From Pseudomonas sp. FP2196 (GTDB lineage Bacteria > Pseudomonadota > Gammaproteobacteria > Pseudomonadales > Pseudomonadaceae): a stretch of DNA of 64,000 bases. Positions 47,151 through 57,726 of the stretch are shown one piece after another; positions within the stretch are counted from its first letter, which is position 1, and every line of letters begins with the position of its first letter. The translations under genes were made by a program, and so were the position numbers. The stretch covers positions 2,166,501 through 2,230,500 of the forward strand of contig NZ_CP117445.1 in assembly GCF_030687715.1 (NCBI RefSeq), written 5' to 3'. Below the pieces are notes generated by a model, which was not told the origin of the DNA, did no database searches, and was given only the letters and a program-made list of their open reading frames with translations.

Positions 47151-48454
47151 CCGAGCGCACCCTTGGCGAGTGGCTCGCCTACCTTGAGCAGTTGCATCCG
47201 TCGGCCATCGACATGGGCCTGGAGCGTTCGCAACAGGTAGCGTCCCGCATGGGGCTGGGCCAGCCGGCGCCTCGGGTGATTACGGTCACCGGCACCAACG
47301 GCAAGGGGTCGACCTGCGCATTCATGGCTTCGTTGCTGCGGGCGCAGGGCCTGAGCGTTGGTGTCTACAATTCTCCGCACCTGCTGCGGTACAACGAGCG
47401 GGTGCAGCTCAATGGCGTCGAAGCCACTGACGCACAGCTGTGCGAAGCTTTTGCGGCGGTCGAAGCCGGACGCGGCGAAACTTCCCTGACTTACTTCGAA
47501 ATGGGCACCCTGGCGGCGTTCTGGCTGTTTCAACAGGCCGGGCTCGATGCGGTGGTGCTGGAAGTCGGTCTGGGCGGGCGTCTGGACACGGTCAACGTGG
47601 TAGGCGCCGATATCGCGCTGGTCACCAGCATTGGCGTCGATCACGCCGATTATCTGGGCGATACTCGTGAATCCGTGGCCTTTGAGAAGGCCGGCATTTT
47701 TCGTCAGGGCAAGCCAGCCCTTTGTGGCGACCTGAATCCTCCACAACCGTTGCTCGATAAGGCGCGCGAACTGGCATGCCCGTTCTTTTTGCGTGGGCGC
47801 GATTTCGACCTTGGCATCACTGACCAGAACTGGCAGTGGCGCGGCACCGATGCGCAGGGCCAGGTTGTCGAATTGCACGATTTGCCGCTGCTCGATCTGC
47901 CGATGGAAAACGCCGCGCTGGCGTTGCAGGCTTATCTGCTGCTCGGTTTGCCATGGAATGCCCGGCAAATCGTGGCCGCCTTGCAGTCGACTCGCGTGGT
48001 CGGTCGGCTGGATCGTCGTTCGTTCGAATGGAATGGCAAGCGCCTGAATCTGTTACTGGATGTGGGTCATAACCCGCACGCGGCCGAGTATCTGGCCCGT
48101 CGTCTGGCCTCGCGACCACCGGTCGGCAAGCGCCTGGCAGTGTTCGGCTTGCTGGCGGACAAGGATCTGGATGGTGTTGTCAGTGAATTGAATGCTAGTG
48201 TCCAGCACTGGGCCGTGGCGCCGCTGGATTCGCCCCGCGCGCGTCCGGTAGCAGAATTGCACGCAGCCTTGCAGAACCTTGGCGCGTCGGTCACGTCTTA
48301 CGACAGTGTTGCCGCCGCTCTGGAAGGGCAGTGCGCAGTCGCAACCCGCGACGACGAGATTCTGTTGTTCGGATCATTTTATTGTGTCGCCGAGGCCCTT
48401 GAATGGCTGGCCCGGCGCTCCACGGAGGAAGCGGCAAATGGCTTTGCTGGATAA
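47147..48454 (+). CDS. folC: bifunctional folylpolyglutamate/dihydrofolate synthase
   Basis: The 435-aa Mur-ligase-like enzyme shows the P-loop [66 protein letters not shown] and [15 protein letters not shown]. It adds glutamate to folates. It overlaps accD by 4 bases and the next gene by 17, so the set is one translationally coupled operon. Confidence 0.96.
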   Translation: MTERTLGEWLAYLEQLHPSAIDMGLERSQQVASRMGLGQPAPRVITVTGTNGKGSTCAFMASLLRAQGLSVGVYNSPHLLRYNERVQLNGVEATDAQLCEAFAAVEAGRGETSLTYFEMGTLAAFWLFQQAGLDAVVLEVGLGGRLDTVNVVGADIALVTSIGVDHADYLGDTRESVAFEKAGIFRQGKPALCGDLNPPQPLLDKARELACPFFLRGRDFDLGITDQNWQWRGTDAQGQVVELHDLPLLDLPMENAALALQAYLLLGLPWNARQIVAALQSTRVVGRLDRRSFEWNGKRLNLLLDVGHNPHAAEYLARRLASRPPVGKRLAVFGLLADKDLDGVVSELNASVQHWAVAPLDSPRARPVAELHAALQNLGASVTSYDSVAAALEGQCAVATRDDEILLFGSFYCVAEALEWLARRSTEEAANGFAG

Positions 48455-49094
48455 AGCGTACAAGCAGCGCATGGTTGGCGCGCTGGTGCTGGTAGCGCTG
48501 GCGGTGATCTTCCTGCCGATGCTGTTTTCCCGTCAGGACGAGCAACGGCAAGTGACTGTCGAGGCGCCGGCGGCTCCACAAGCGCCCGCTTTACCGCAAG
48601 TGCAAGTTGAGCCGGTTGCCGTGCCTGAGCCGCAAGCCTTGCCGCAAGAGCCTGTGCCAACGGATGAAGAAGTCGCAGAAGACACTGCACCTGCTGCACC
48701 GATCGCGCCTGCCTCGGCGCCGACAGCTCCCATAGCAATCGTCAAACCGACTGCGCCGCCTGCGGTGGCCAAGCCGATTCCGGCGCCTGCTCAGCCTATC
48801 GCTGCTGCGTCGACCAAGCCTGACACCACGCAAAGCCGTGTCGATGCCAATGGCCTGTCGGTCAGTTGGTCGGTTCAACTGGCGAGCCTGTCGAGTCGCG
48901 CCAGCGCCGAAAGCTTGCAAAAAAACCTGCGCAGCCAGGGTTATAACGCCTACATCCGTTCTGCCGATGGCAAGAATCGGGTGTTTGTCGGTCCGCTGAT
49001 CGAGCGTGCCGAGGCCGATCGTCTGCGCGATCTGTTGAGCCGTCAGCAGAACCTCAAGGGCTTTGTCGTGCGTTTCCAGCCCGAGCGTGGCTAA
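48438..49094 (+). CDS. dedD: SPOR-domain protein (DedD-like)
   Basis: The 218-aa protein has a short cytoplasmic tail, one membrane helix (VGALVLVALAVIFLPMLF), a Pro/Ala-rich periplasmic linker, and a C-terminal SPOR domain (SWSVQLASLSSRASAES, VFVGPLIERAEADRLRD). SPOR domains bind denuded septal glycan, so a role in division is inferred, as for DedD. It starts inside the end of folC. Confidence 0.9.
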   Translation: MALLDKAYKQRMVGALVLVALAVIFLPMLFSRQDEQRQVTVEAPAAPQAPALPQVQVEPVAVPEPQALPQEPVPTDEEVAEDTAPAAPIAPASAPTAPIAIVKPTAPPAVAKPIPAPAQPIAAASTKPDTTQSRVDANGLSVSWSVQLASLSSRASAESLQKNLRSQGYNAYIRSADGKNRVFVGPLIERAEADRLRDLLSRQQNLKGFVVRFQPERG

Positions 49095-49192
49095 GATCTA
49101 TCGATTCGATTGAAATGCACTGAAAATCGCAGCTTACCGACAGCCATGGGCTCTGCTAAAATGCGCCGCCTTATCCGTCTGTAGGCTGCACT

Positions 49193-49753
49193 GTGCCATT
49201 TACCTGGGTTGACTGGGCGATCGTTGCAATCATCGCCATCTCCGCTTTGATCAGTTTGAGCCGCGGCTTCGTCAAGGAAGCATTATCGCTGGTGACCTGG
49301 ATCATCGCAGGAGTCGTCGCCTGGATGTTCGGTGGCTCATTGTCCGAGTACCTCGCCGGATACATCGAAACCCCATCGGCTCGCGTGATCGCGGGCTGCG
49401 CCATCATGTTTGTCGCCACACTGATCGTGGGCGCAATGATCAATTATCTTATCGGCGAGTTGGTTCGCGTCACCGGGTTGTCCGGGACCGACCGATTCCT
49501 GGGCATGGCCTTCGGCGCTGCGCGTGGCGTGTTGCTGGTGGTCGTGGCAGTCGGGCTGTTGAGCCTGGGGCCGGTACAGCAGGACGGGTGGTGGAAAGAA
49601 TCACAGCTCGTGCCAAAGTTTCTATTGGTCGCTGACTGGTCCAAAAACCTGATTCTCGGGTGGAGCAGTCAGTGGCTTGCCAGCGGAATCAGCGTACCCG
49701 CTGATATTCCGTTCAAGGAGCAACTCTTGCCGTCGGCGAAAACGCCACAGTGA
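49193..49753 (+). CDS. cvpA: CvpA family inner-membrane protein
   Basis: The 186-aa protein starts with GTG and has four hydrophobic helices (WVDWAIVAIIAISALISLS, ALSLVTWIIAGVVAWMFGG, RVIAGCAIMFVATLIVGAMI and GAARGVLLVVVAVGLLSL). This matches CvpA, known in E. coli for colicin V export and conserved before purF. It is 41 bases before purF. Confidence 0.92.
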   Translation: MPFTWVDWAIVAIIAISALISLSRGFVKEALSLVTWIIAGVVAWMFGGSLSEYLAGYIETPSARVIAGCAIMFVATLIVGAMINYLIGELVRVTGLSGTDRFLGMAFGAARGVLLVVVAVGLLSLGPVQQDGWWKESQLVPKFLLVADWSKNLILGWSSQWLASGISVPADIPFKEQLLPSAKTPQ

Positions 49754-49794
49754 GTGTTGTTCAGTTCAGATCCATTAAGTAGGGGTTGCGTCGC

Positions 49795-51300
49795 ATGTGT
49801 GGCATCGTCGGTATCGTCGGTAAGTCGAACGTCAATCAGGCGCTGTATGACGCGCTAACCGTGCTCCAGCACCGCGGCCAGGACGCTGCCGGTATCGTGA
49901 CCAGCCATGATGGCCGGTTGTTCTTGCGCAAGGACAATGGCCTGGTGCGTGACGTGTTTCATCAGCGTCACATGCAGCGCCTGGTCGGCCATATGGGTAT
50001 CGGCCACGTCCGCTACCCGACAGCGGGCAGCTCGACTTCAGCCGAAGCACAGCCGTTTTACGTCAACTCGCCTTACGGCATCACTCTGGCGCATAACGGT
50101 AACCTGACCAACGTTGAGCAGTTGGCCAAAGAAATCTACGAATCCGATCTGCGTCACGTCAACACCAGTTCCGACTCGGAAGTGCTGCTCAACGTGTTCG
50201 CTCACGAGCTGGCCCAGCGCGGCAAGCTGCAACCGACCGAAGAAGACGTGTTTGCCGCTGTGACCGACGTGCACAACCGTTGCGTCGGCGGTTACGCGGT
50301 AGTAGCGATGATCACCGGTTACGGCATCGTCGGTTTCCGCGATCCGCACGGCATTCGCCCGATCGTCTTCGGCCAGCGTCACACCGACGAAGGCGTCGAG
50401 TACATGATCGCCTCGGAAAGTGTTTCGCTGGACGTGCTCGGTTTTACTCTGATTCGCGACCTGGCGCCGGGCGAAGCGGTCTACATCACTGAAGACGGCA
50501 AGCTGCACACCCGTCAGTGCGCGACCAACCCGTCCCTGACTCCGTGCATCTTCGAACACGTCTATCTGGCGCGTCCTGACTCGATCATCGACGGTGTGTC
50601 GGTGTACAAGGCTCGTCTGCGCATGGGTGAGAAACTTGCCGAGAAGATCCTTCGCGAGCGTCCGGAGCACGACATCGACGTGGTCATCCCGATTCCGGAC
50701 ACCAGCCGCACTGCAGCGCTGGAGCTGGCCAATCACCTGGGCGTGAAATTCCGCGAAGGTTTCGTCAAGAACCGTTACATCGGCCGTACCTTCATCATGC
50801 CGGGCCAGGCTGCCCGCAAGAAGTCGGTTCGCCAGAAGCTCAACGCCATCGAACTGGAATTCCGCGGCAAAAACGTGATGCTGGTCGACGACTCGATCGT
50901 GCGCGGCACCACCTGCAAGCAGATCATTCAGATGGCCCGTGAAGCCGGCGCGAAAAACGTCTACTTCTGCTCGGCTGCTCCAGCAGTACGCTTCCCGAAC
51001 GTCTACGGCATCGACATGCCGAGCGCTCACGAGCTGATCGCCCACAACCGTTCGACTCAGGACGTGGCTGATCTGATCGGCGCAGACTGGCTGATCTATC
51101 AGGACTTGCCTGACTTGATCGAAGCGGTCGGCGGCGGCAAGATCAAGATCGAGAACTTCGATTGCGCGGTGTTCGACGGCAAGTACGTCACCGGCGACGT
51201 CGACGAGGCTTATCTGGACAAGATCGAACAGGCACGCAACGATGCCTCGAAGGTCAAGACCCAGGCGGTCAGTGCGATCATCGATCTGTACAACAACTGA
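49795..51300 (+). CDS. purF: amidophosphoribosyltransferase
   Basis: The 501-aa enzyme starts [11 protein letters not shown], so after Met removal Cys is the N-terminal glutaminase nucleophile. It has [25 protein letters not shown], and the PRPP loop [18 protein letters not shown]. It is the first step of purine synthesis. ATG at 49795 is required by this chemistry; an in-frame start at 49786 is rejected. Confidence 0.98.
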   Translation: MCGIVGIVGKSNVNQALYDALTVLQHRGQDAAGIVTSHDGRLFLRKDNGLVRDVFHQRHMQRLVGHMGIGHVRYPTAGSSTSAEAQPFYVNSPYGITLAHNGNLTNVEQLAKEIYESDLRHVNTSSDSEVLLNVFAHELAQRGKLQPTEEDVFAAVTDVHNRCVGGYAVVAMITGYGIVGFRDPHGIRPIVFGQRHTDEGVEYMIASESVSLDVLGFTLIRDLAPGEAVYITEDGKLHTRQCATNPSLTPCIFEHVYLARPDSIIDGVSVYKARLRMGEKLAEKILRERPEHDIDVVIPIPDTSRTAALELANHLGVKFREGFVKNRYIGRTFIMPGQAARKKSVRQKLNAIELEFRGKNVMLVDDSIVRGTTCKQIIQMAREAGAKNVYFCSAAPAVRFPNVYGIDMPSAHELIAHNRSTQDVADLIGADWLIYQDLPDLIEAVGGGKIKIENFDCAVFDGKYVTGDVDEAYLDKIEQARNDASKVKTQAVSAIIDLYNN

Positions 51301-51306
51301 GTTTCT

Positions 51307-51329
51307 ACCGGCCCTGAGGGGCCGGTTTT
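51307..51329 (+). terminator. terminator of purF
   Basis: accggccc and gggccggt pair around tgag, followed by four T. Confidence 0.78.
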
Positions 51330-51380
51330 GTATCTGGCAAAAGACTTTTATTTATTCAGAACAGGGCAAGGAGTGACAGC

Positions 51381-52592
51381 ATGAGTCAGGAATGGGATGC
51401 CGGTCGTTTGGATAGCGACCTCGAAGGCGTAGCGTTCGATACCCTGGCCGTACGTGCCGGTCAGCACCGTACGCCGGAAGGCGAACACGGTGATCCGATG
51501 TTCTTCACCTCCAGCTATGTGTTCCGCACCGCTGCAGATGCGGCTGCGCGATTTGCCGGAGAAGTGCCAGGCAACGTTTATTCGCGTTACACCAACCCGA
51601 CCGTGCGCGCGTTCGAAGAGCGTATTGCTGCGCTGGAAAGCGCCGAGCAAGCGGTTGCGACGGCGACCGGTATGGCGGCGATCATGGCGGTGGTCATGAG
51701 CTTGTGCAGCGCCGGCGATCACGTGCTGGTGTCGCGCAGCGTGTTCGGTTCGACCATCAGCCTGTTCGAAAAGTACTTCAAGCGTTTTGGTGTGGAAGTC
51801 GATTACGTGCCATTGGCCGATCTGTCGGGCTGGGATGCGGCGATTAAATCCAACACCAAATTGCTCTTCGTCGAGTCGCCGTCCAATCCGCTGGCAGAGT
51901 TGGTGGATATCACCGCACTCGCGGAAATCGCTCACGCCAAAGGCGCGATGCTGGTGGTCGACAACTGCTTCTGCACGCCTGCGTTGCAGCAGCCGCTGAA
52001 GCTCGGCGCCGATATCGTCGTGCATTCGGCCACCAAGTTCATCGATGGCCAGGGCCGTTGCATGGGCGGTGTCGTTGCTGGTCGCAGCGAGCAGATGAAA
52101 GAAGTTGTCGGCTTCCTGCGTACCGCTGGGCCGACCTTGAGCCCGTTCAATGCGTGGATCTTCCTCAAGGGTCTGGAAACCCTGAACCTGCGAATGAAGG
52201 CTCACTGTGCCAATGCTCAGCAACTGGCCGAATGGCTGGAGCAGCAGGATGGCATCGAGAAAGTCCATTACGCCGGTCTCAAGAGCCATCCGCAGCATGA
52301 GCTGGCGCAGCGTCAGCAGAAGGGCTTCGGTGCGGTGGTGAGCTTTGAGGTCAAGGGCGGCAAAGAGGGGGCGTGGCGCTTTATCGACGCGACCCGATTG
52401 ATCTCGATCACTGCCAACCTCGGCGACAGCAAAACCACCATTACGCACCCGAGCACCACCTCCCACGGCCGTCTGGCGCCGCAGGAGCGTGAAGCCGCAG
52501 GTATTCGTGACAGTCTGATTCGCGTTGCGGTCGGTCTGGAAGATGTCGCTGACCTGCAAGCCGATCTCGCGCGCGGTCTGGCGGCGCTGTGA
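51381..52592 (+). CDS. metZ: O-succinylhomoserine sulfhydrylase
   Basis: The 403-aa PLP enzyme of the Cys/Met-metabolism family shows [25 protein letters not shown]-type [33 protein letters not shown], and the Schiff-base Lys in [13 protein letters not shown]. The pseudomonad gene next to purF is MetZ, which uses sulfide directly to make homocysteine. Its stop overlaps the start of the SDR gene (GTGA). Confidence 0.95.
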   Translation: MSQEWDAGRLDSDLEGVAFDTLAVRAGQHRTPEGEHGDPMFFTSSYVFRTAADAAARFAGEVPGNVYSRYTNPTVRAFEERIAALESAEQAVATATGMAAIMAVVMSLCSAGDHVLVSRSVFGSTISLFEKYFKRFGVEVDYVPLADLSGWDAAIKSNTKLLFVESPSNPLAELVDITALAEIAHAKGAMLVVDNCFCTPALQQPLKLGADIVVHSATKFIDGQGRCMGGVVAGRSEQMKEVVGFLRTAGPTLSPFNAWIFLKGLETLNLRMKAHCANAQQLAEWLEQQDGIEKVHYAGLKSHPQHELAQRQQKGFGAVVSFEVKGGKEGAWRFIDATRLISITANLGDSKTTITHPSTTSHGRLAPQEREAAGIRDSLIRVAVGLEDVADLQADLARGLAAL

Positions 52593-53365
52593 TCGAGTTG
52601 TCCTCTCCGAAAGCGGGCACCCATGGCCGCGTTGCGCTGGTCACGGGGGCCGCGCGCGGCATTGGTCTTGGTATCGCGGCATGGCTGATCAGTGAAGGCT
52701 GGCAAGTGGTGCTGACCGATCTGGATCGTCTGCGCGGTTCAAAAGTGGCGAAGGTGCTGGGCGAAAACGCCTGGTTCATTGCCATGGATGTTGCCGATGA
52801 AGGTCAGGTGGCACTGGGCGTGGCTGAAGTACTGGGGCAGTTTGGCCGTCTCGATGCGCTGGTGTGCAACGCGGCGGTGGCTGATCCGCACAACATCACC
52901 CTGGAAAGCCTTGATCTGGCTTACTGGAATCGGGTGATGGCGGTGAATCTCGGCGGGCCTATGTTGTTGGCCAAGCACTGCGCGCCGTATCTGCGGGCGC
53001 ATAACGGCTCAATCGTCAATCTGGCGTCCACCCGTGCCGGGCAATCGGAGCCGGATACTGAGGCTTATGCGGCGAGCAAGGGCGGGTTGTTGGCGCTGAC
53101 TCACGCGCTGGCGATCAGCCTCGGCCCGGAGATTCGGGTTAACGCGGTCAGTCCGGGCTGGATCGATGCGCGAGATCCCTCGGCGCGTCGCGCGGAGCCT
53201 CTGGCCGATGCCGATCATGCCCAGCATCCGGCCGGCAGGGTAGGGACGGTCGAAGATGTGGCGGCGATGGTTGCCTGGCTGCTGTCGCGCAATGCCGGGT
53301 TTGTCACCGGGCAGGAATTTGTGGTCGATGGCGGTATGACCAAGAAGATGATCTATACGGAATGA
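52589..53365 (+). CDS. short-chain dehydrogenase/reductase, coupled to metZ
   Basis: The 258-aa protein starts with GTG and is a classical [17 protein letters not shown] (cofactor), NAAV (VCNAAVADP), [13 protein letters not shown] with the catalytic Ser, and YAASKGG with Tyr and Lys. It is NAD(P)-dependent; the substrate is unknown. The 4-base overlap with metZ implies translational coupling. Confidence 0.9.
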   Translation: MIELSSPKAGTHGRVALVTGAARGIGLGIAAWLISEGWQVVLTDLDRLRGSKVAKVLGENAWFIAMDVADEGQVALGVAEVLGQFGRLDALVCNAAVADPHNITLESLDLAYWNRVMAVNLGGPMLLAKHCAPYLRAHNGSIVNLASTRAGQSEPDTEAYAASKGGLLALTHALAISLGPEIRVNAVSPGWIDARDPSARRAEPLADADHAQHPAGRVGTVEDVAAMVAWLLSRNAGFVTGQEFVVDGGMTKKMIYTE

Positions 53366-53404
53366 CTCAATTTCGTCTTTTTTAGAAAAACTTCAATCCT
53401 GCTA

Positions 53405-53433
53405 TTGACTTAGGTTCGCTACCTGCGTAAATT
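53405..53433 (+). promoter_or_regulatory. promoter of the tRNA-Val/Asp operon
   Basis: TTGACT and TAAATT spaced by 17 bases, 22 bases before tRNA-Val, with a GC-rich stretch after the -10. Confidence 0.6.
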
Positions 53434-53455
53434 TCGCGGCCTCGGAGATGCAAAC

Positions 53456-53531
53456 GGGTGATTAGCTCAGCTGGGAGAGCGTCTGCCTTACAAGCAGAAT
53501 GTCGGCGGTTCGATCCCGTCATCACCCACCA
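53456..53531 (+). tRNA. tRNA-Val(TAC)
   Basis: A 76-base cloverleaf with perfectly paired GGGTGAT/ATCACCC acceptor, anticodon TAC in loop CTTACAA, and encoded CCA. Confidence 0.97.
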
Positions 53532-53586
53532 CTCCCCGAGAAACTTGCGAAAGCAAGAGGTAGGCTGAAAGTGCCTGCACCGACGC

Positions 53587-53663
53587 GCAGCGGTAGTTCA
53601 GTCGGTTAGAATACCGGCCTGTCACGCCGGGGGTCGCGGGTTCGAGTCCCGTCCGCTGCGCCA
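53587..53663 (+). tRNA. tRNA-Asp(GTC), copy 1
   Basis: A 77-base cloverleaf with GCAGCGG/CCGCTGC acceptor, discriminator G, anticodon GTC in loop CTGTCAC, and encoded CCA. Confidence 0.97.
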
Positions 53664-53757
53664 TATTTTACGAGTCAGGCCTTGTCTGGTTCGCGATTGC
53701 AAAGCACCGAAGCTTTCAGTCAAAACGAGTTACTTGAGCGCAAGCTCAAAGCGATAC

Positions 53758-53834
53758 GCAGCGGTAGTTCAGTCGGTTAGAATACCGGCCTGTCACGCCG
53801 GGGGTCGCGGGTTCGAGTCCCGTCCGCTGCGCCA
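53758..53834 (+). tRNA. tRNA-Asp(GTC), copy 2
   Basis: Identical to copy 1, 171 bases further on. The spacer between them is not repeated. Confidence 0.97.
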
Positions 53835-53907
53835 TATCTGCTTCAAGGACCACTGAACGCCTTGAAGCACCGAAAGTGACCGTTGGTTGATTCGGAATCG
53901 ATAGCAA

Positions 53908-53936
53908 AGACCCTGGTCGAAAGACCGGGGTTTTTT
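53908..53936 (+). terminator. terminator of the tRNA-Val/Asp operon
   Basis: accctggtc and gaccggggt pair around gaaa with one T:G, followed by six T. Confidence 0.85.
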
Positions 53937-54000
53937 GTGTCTGAAATTTGGCTTTCCTCTTTCCTCTTTCCTCTCTCCTATTTACGTCCCTGCACGATAT

Positions 54001-54099
54001 CCCTGTAGGAGCTGCGGCACGCTGCGATCTTTTGATTTGATTATTAAAAAACCAGATCAAAAGATCGCAGCCTCGTTTCACTCGACAGCTCCTACAGGG
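54001..54099. repeat. paired REP element, GTAGGAGCTGC family
   Basis: Outer arms ccctgtaggagctg and cagctcctacaggg pair perfectly, as do gctgcgatcttttgat and its inverse. The right arm carries an insertion (tcgtttcactcgac) inside the usual ctgcggcag. Confidence 0.8.
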
Positions 54100-54360
54100 T
54101 TTTGTATTTGGCAAAGATAGTGTGAGCAGGGCTGTCTACCTGAATGCTGCGATACCACGTCGCATTGATTTTTTGATTCTTTAGTCAGAATTATGTAACT
54201 GGTTGTTTGCTGCGAGCCAAGAAACCTTTAAAGTTAACCTTTCGGTCAGCTTTGCACTGTCAACACAGCTCTTTGCTTCGCCAGAAAGAGCTTCTGCAAG
54301 ACTCGAGATTCCCAGTAGATAACCAGAAGGGCGGACACATAACCGCCCAGAGGATGATCC
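54100..54360. other. leader of the molybdenum-hydroxylase operon
   Basis: The 261 bases are less GC-rich than their surroundings and must contain the operon promoter. gggcggacacataaccgccc (54329-54348) could form a hairpin (gggcgg/ccgccc) just before the ribosome site agagga. No gene seen. Confidence 0.4.
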
Positions 54361-57192
54361 ATGTCCAACCGTGAAATATCCCGGCGCTCGTTCCTCCAGG
54401 GCGGGCTGGTGGCGGGTGTGAGCGTTACGCTCACGCCGCTCAGCAGTCAGGCGCTGGCTGCCTTGATGGAAAACAGTGTGACCGTGCCGTCCGAGAAGTG
54501 GCTCGGCAACAACGGCAAGGCGCGCCAGCGTAACGATGCCTTGTCTAAAGTCTGCGGCAGCAAAGTGTTTGCCCGCGACATCCGCTCCAAGGACATGCCG
54601 GGCTGGCCTGAGCAGCAAGGCCACGCCATGCTGCTCAAAACCATCAAGGCTGACCGTATCTACGAGGGTTACGATCTGTCGTGGCTCGGCGCCGACTTGC
54701 AACCTGACCGCATCGTTACCGCTGCTGATCTGGACAAGGACGGCATCGTTTTCCCGGAAGAGCACGCGCCGGATCCGCTGCTGCCGGAAGGCAAGGTGCC
54801 GATGTTCATCGGTCACCCGGTGGCGATCCTGATCTGGAACGACTTCGAGCGTTTCCGCCAGGCCAAGAACAAACTCAAATTCAATGACAAGGCGATTCGT
54901 TACGGCGCTCAAGTGCCGTTCTACGAAGGCGATCCCTACGGCAGCTTCCGCTACGTGCGCGTCGGCGGCCCGACCTCGGCCGATGAAGACGAGTTCGCCA
55001 GCCTCAAGGACTCGATCCTGTTCCCGATGCTGAAAAACCGTCGCCCGGTGTGGAATTCACAGCCGAACCTGCACGGCAACCTGACCGAGCGCGGTCTGTT
55101 CTACGCCGAACGCATGAAGAAAGAGATCGACACACCGCCGGACAACTGGCTGGTGTTCGACGAGCGCTACAAGACCCCGTCGATCGAGCCTGCCGCCATG
55201 GAGCCGGATAACGGCAACGGTTGGTACGATCCGAAAACCAAGACTTTGCACTTCGTCGTGGCCACTCAGTGTCCACTGGAAACTGCGACCGATACCGCGA
55301 AAATGATCGCACCGTCGCGTTTCGGCCTGGATAACCTGAACATGCACCCGGGTTACACCGTCGGTTACGGTTCCAAAGACCACAACATCTTCGTCTACTA
55401 CGCAGCCCTCGCTGCGCTGTATGGCGCCGGTGTGCCGGTACGTCTGGCCAACGACCGCTACGAACAGTTTCAGAGTGGCATCAAGCGTCACCCGTTCGAC
55501 ATCCGCTACCAACTGGCGGTGGACAAGAACGACTACAGCTTCAAGATCTTCCGTGCCGAAATGAGCGTCGACGGCGGTGGTCGCATCAACTACAGCCCTT
55601 CGGTTGCTGCGGTTGGCGCTACGGCGGCGCAGTCGATCTACTACATGCCGCAGAACGACTTGCAGGTCACCGCTTACCACTCCCGTGCTGTTGAGGCGGG
55701 TTCGATGCGCGGTTACGGCACGCTGCAGAGCATGGCCTCGACCGAAATGATGGTCGACGAAATCGCCAATCGCCTCGGTGTCGACGCGATTGATCTGCGT
55801 CGCAAGAATGCTCTGCGTTCCGGCATGAAAAACACCCAGGGTGCGATCCCTGCCGGTGCCTTGCGCCTGCACGAAATTCTCGACAAGGCCTCGGTGCACG
55901 AAGTCTGGAAAAACCGCGACGCGATCAAGAAGCAGCGCGAAGCGGCAGATCCGGATAACTGGTACGGCGTTGGTTTCGCCATTTGCCAGAAAGACTTCGG
56001 CACCGGTTCCGAAGCGCCGATGGCCAGCATCGAATTCACCGCGGACGGTCGCATCACCTTGCGCCACATCGGCATTGAAATCGGCACCGGCATGTCTACT
56101 TCGCAAGCTCTGGTGGTCGCCGACTTCCTTGGCAGTCCGGCCCACGAAGTAAAGACGGGCGAAACCGAATGGAAGGAAATGCAGCTGATCACCAGCGGCA
56201 ACCCATACATCATGAGCCAGGCCGAGCAGGACAATCTGCTGCGTAATCCTCGTTGGGTTGGCAAGTTGGCTTCGGCGTCGTCGGCGACCAACTCGGCTTA
56301 CTACTTCAGCCACGCCACCCGCGAAGCGGCGCGCGTGTTGTTCAATCACGGCTTGTGGCCGGCGGCCCTGGAGATCTGGCGTCAGGGCCCTTATGGCGGT
56401 CAGGCCAACCCTTATGTGGTGCGTCGCGAGGATGCGCATTGGATCGACGGCAAGCTCACCGCCAACGGTATGCAGCCGCTGAGCTTTGAAGAGCTGGCCA
56501 AGCGTGCTCACGAGCGCGGTCTGGTCACTGGCGCCACTGTTCACGCGTTCAACCGCTGGAGCTGGGCTGAGGCCGAATACAGCATCGACGGCGTAAAAGA
56601 GCGCCTGCCGCTCGACGGTCTGGCGGTGAAGTACGGCGACGGTGCGCCGAAGGCTAAGCAGGCAATGATGAGCACAGCCGGTTTCCACTTGCTGGACCGC
56701 CAGAACATCAACTACCCGGTAACCCAGCTGAACAACGCTGCGGTGACTTACTACAGCCCGGTTGCCACGCTGGTCGAGTTGAAGGTCAACAAAGGCTCGG
56801 CGGAAGTCGAAGTGCTCAACCACCATTCGTGGGTCGAGTGCGGTCGTGTGCTGGTCGAAGAGCTGGTCAAGGGTCAGCTCGAAGGCGGGATAGCCATGGG
56901 AATTGGCCACGCGCTGATGGAGGAGATGCCGCTGTACGAAGGTGGGCCGGGGGAGGGTGACTGGAACTTCAACCGGTATCGTCTGCCAATGGCGCGCCAC
57001 GTCGCGGTTTGGAAGCAGACGGCGGAAATTCTGCCGCCGCTGTCGCCAAGCGACCCGTCCAAAGGCATTGCCGAAGTGGTGATGATCCCGGTGGTCGGTG
57101 CCATCGGTAACGCCGTGGCACACGCCATCGGTAAACGTGTTCGCGATCTGCCTATCACTGCTGCGCGCATCAAGGAGGCCCTCAATGGCTAA
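54361..57192 (+). CDS. exported xanthine-dehydrogenase-family molybdopterin subunit (IorB-like)
   Basis: The 943-aa protein starts with a twin-arginine signal (SRRSFLQGGLVAGVSVTLTP), so it is exported folded with its cofactor. The body has the aldehyde-oxidase/xanthine-dehydrogenase molybdopterin fold, including GSMRGYGTLQSMASTEMMVD, a late HHSWVECGRVL, and GIAEVVMIPVVGAIGNAVAHA with the likely catalytic Glu. It resembles isoquinoline 1-oxidoreductase beta and the large subunits of periplasmic aldehyde or heterocycle hydroxylases. The true substrate is not evident. Its last 8 bases overlap the start of the 2Fe-2S subunit gene. Confidence 0.9.
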   Translation: MSNREISRRSFLQGGLVAGVSVTLTPLSSQALAALMENSVTVPSEKWLGNNGKARQRNDALSKVCGSKVFARDIRSKDMPGWPEQQGHAMLLKTIKADRIYEGYDLSWLGADLQPDRIVTAADLDKDGIVFPEEHAPDPLLPEGKVPMFIGHPVAILIWNDFERFRQAKNKLKFNDKAIRYGAQVPFYEGDPYGSFRYVRVGGPTSADEDEFASLKDSILFPMLKNRRPVWNSQPNLHGNLTERGLFYAERMKKEIDTPPDNWLVFDERYKTPSIEPAAMEPDNGNGWYDPKTKTLHFVVATQCPLETATDTAKMIAPSRFGLDNLNMHPGYTVGYGSKDHNIFVYYAALAALYGAGVPVRLANDRYEQFQSGIKRHPFDIRYQLAVDKNDYSFKIFRAEMSVDGGGRINYSPSVAAVGATAAQSIYYMPQNDLQVTAYHSRAVEAGSMRGYGTLQSMASTEMMVDEIANRLGVDAIDLRRKNALRSGMKNTQGAIPAGALRLHEILDKASVHEVWKNRDAIKKQREAADPDNWYGVGFAICQKDFGTGSEAPMASIEFTADGRITLRHIGIEIGTGMSTSQALVVADFLGSPAHEVKTGETEWKEMQLITSGNPYIMSQAEQDNLLRNPRWVGKLASASSATNSAYYFSHATREAARVLFNHGLWPAALEIWRQGPYGGQANPYVVRREDAHWIDGKLTANGMQPLSFEELAKRAHERGLVTGATVHAFNRWSWAEAEYSIDGVKERLPLDGLAVKYGDGAPKAKQAMMSTAGFHLLDRQNINYPVTQLNNAAVTYYSPVATLVELKVNKGSAEVEVLNHHSWVECGRVLVEELVKGQLEGGIAMGIGHALMEEMPLYEGGPGEGDWNFNRYRLPMARHVAVWKQTAEILPPLSPSDPSKGIAEVVMIPVVGAIGNAVAHAIGKRVRDLPITAARIKEALNG

Positions 57193-57724
57193 CCGTCCGC
57201 TTCAACTGACCCTTAATGGTCAATCCGTCGGTCCGGTGGACATCCCTGATGACCTGCCGATGATCGACTACCTGCACGAATACAAAAATCTCACCGGTTC
57301 GCGTCTGGGTTGTGGCCAGGGTATTTGCCACGCCTGCGTGGTGATCGTCGACAACCCGGACGGCACCAGCGAAGAAGTGCGCACCTGCATCACTGGCGCG
57401 CATTACTTCGAAGGCAAAAAAGTCCGCACCATCGAAGGCCATGCGACCCGCGATAAGCAGGGCCAGGTCACTGAGCTGAATCCGATCCAGCAACGCTTCG
57501 TCGATGAGTTCGCCTTCCAGTGCAGCTACTGCGCGCCGGGCTTCGTCAACGCCGCGACCGTTTTGGTTGAAAAGCTGCAACGCCAGCCGATCGTCAAAAG
57601 CAAACTGGAACAAGTCATTGAGGATAGCCTCGGTCACCACGTCTGCCGTTGCACTGGGTACGTGCGTTACTACAACGCCACCCGCAACGTGCTGACCGAT
57701 CTCGGCCTGGTCAAGGAGGGTTAA
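57185..57724 (+). CDS. 2Fe-2S subunit of the molybdenum hydroxylase (IorA-like)
   Basis: The 179-aa protein has both cluster sites of this family: a plant-type site (GCGQGICHACVV plus a later Cys in VRTCITG) and the C-terminal helical site (FQCSYCAPGFV, HHVCRCTGYVRYYNA). It passes electrons from the molybdenum centre. It has no signal peptide and would be carried out with the Tat-exported large subunit. It is 2 bases before the cytochrome gene. Confidence 0.93.
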   Translation: MANRPLQLTLNGQSVGPVDIPDDLPMIDYLHEYKNLTGSRLGCGQGICHACVVIVDNPDGTSEEVRTCITGAHYFEGKKVRTIEGHATRDKQGQVTELNPIQQRFVDEFAFQCSYCAPGFVNAATVLVEKLQRQPIVKSKLEQVIEDSLGHHVCRCTGYVRYYNATRNVLTDLGLVKEG

Positions 57725-57726
57725 GC

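Noticed and set aside
53456..53834. tRNA-associated genomic island or prophage attachment
   Set aside because: No integrase, no partial tRNA repeat and no change in base composition beside these tRNAs.
55057..57123. 688-codon open frame antisense to the molybdopterin subunit
   Set aside because: No recognisable domain; explained by high GC on the opposite codon position.
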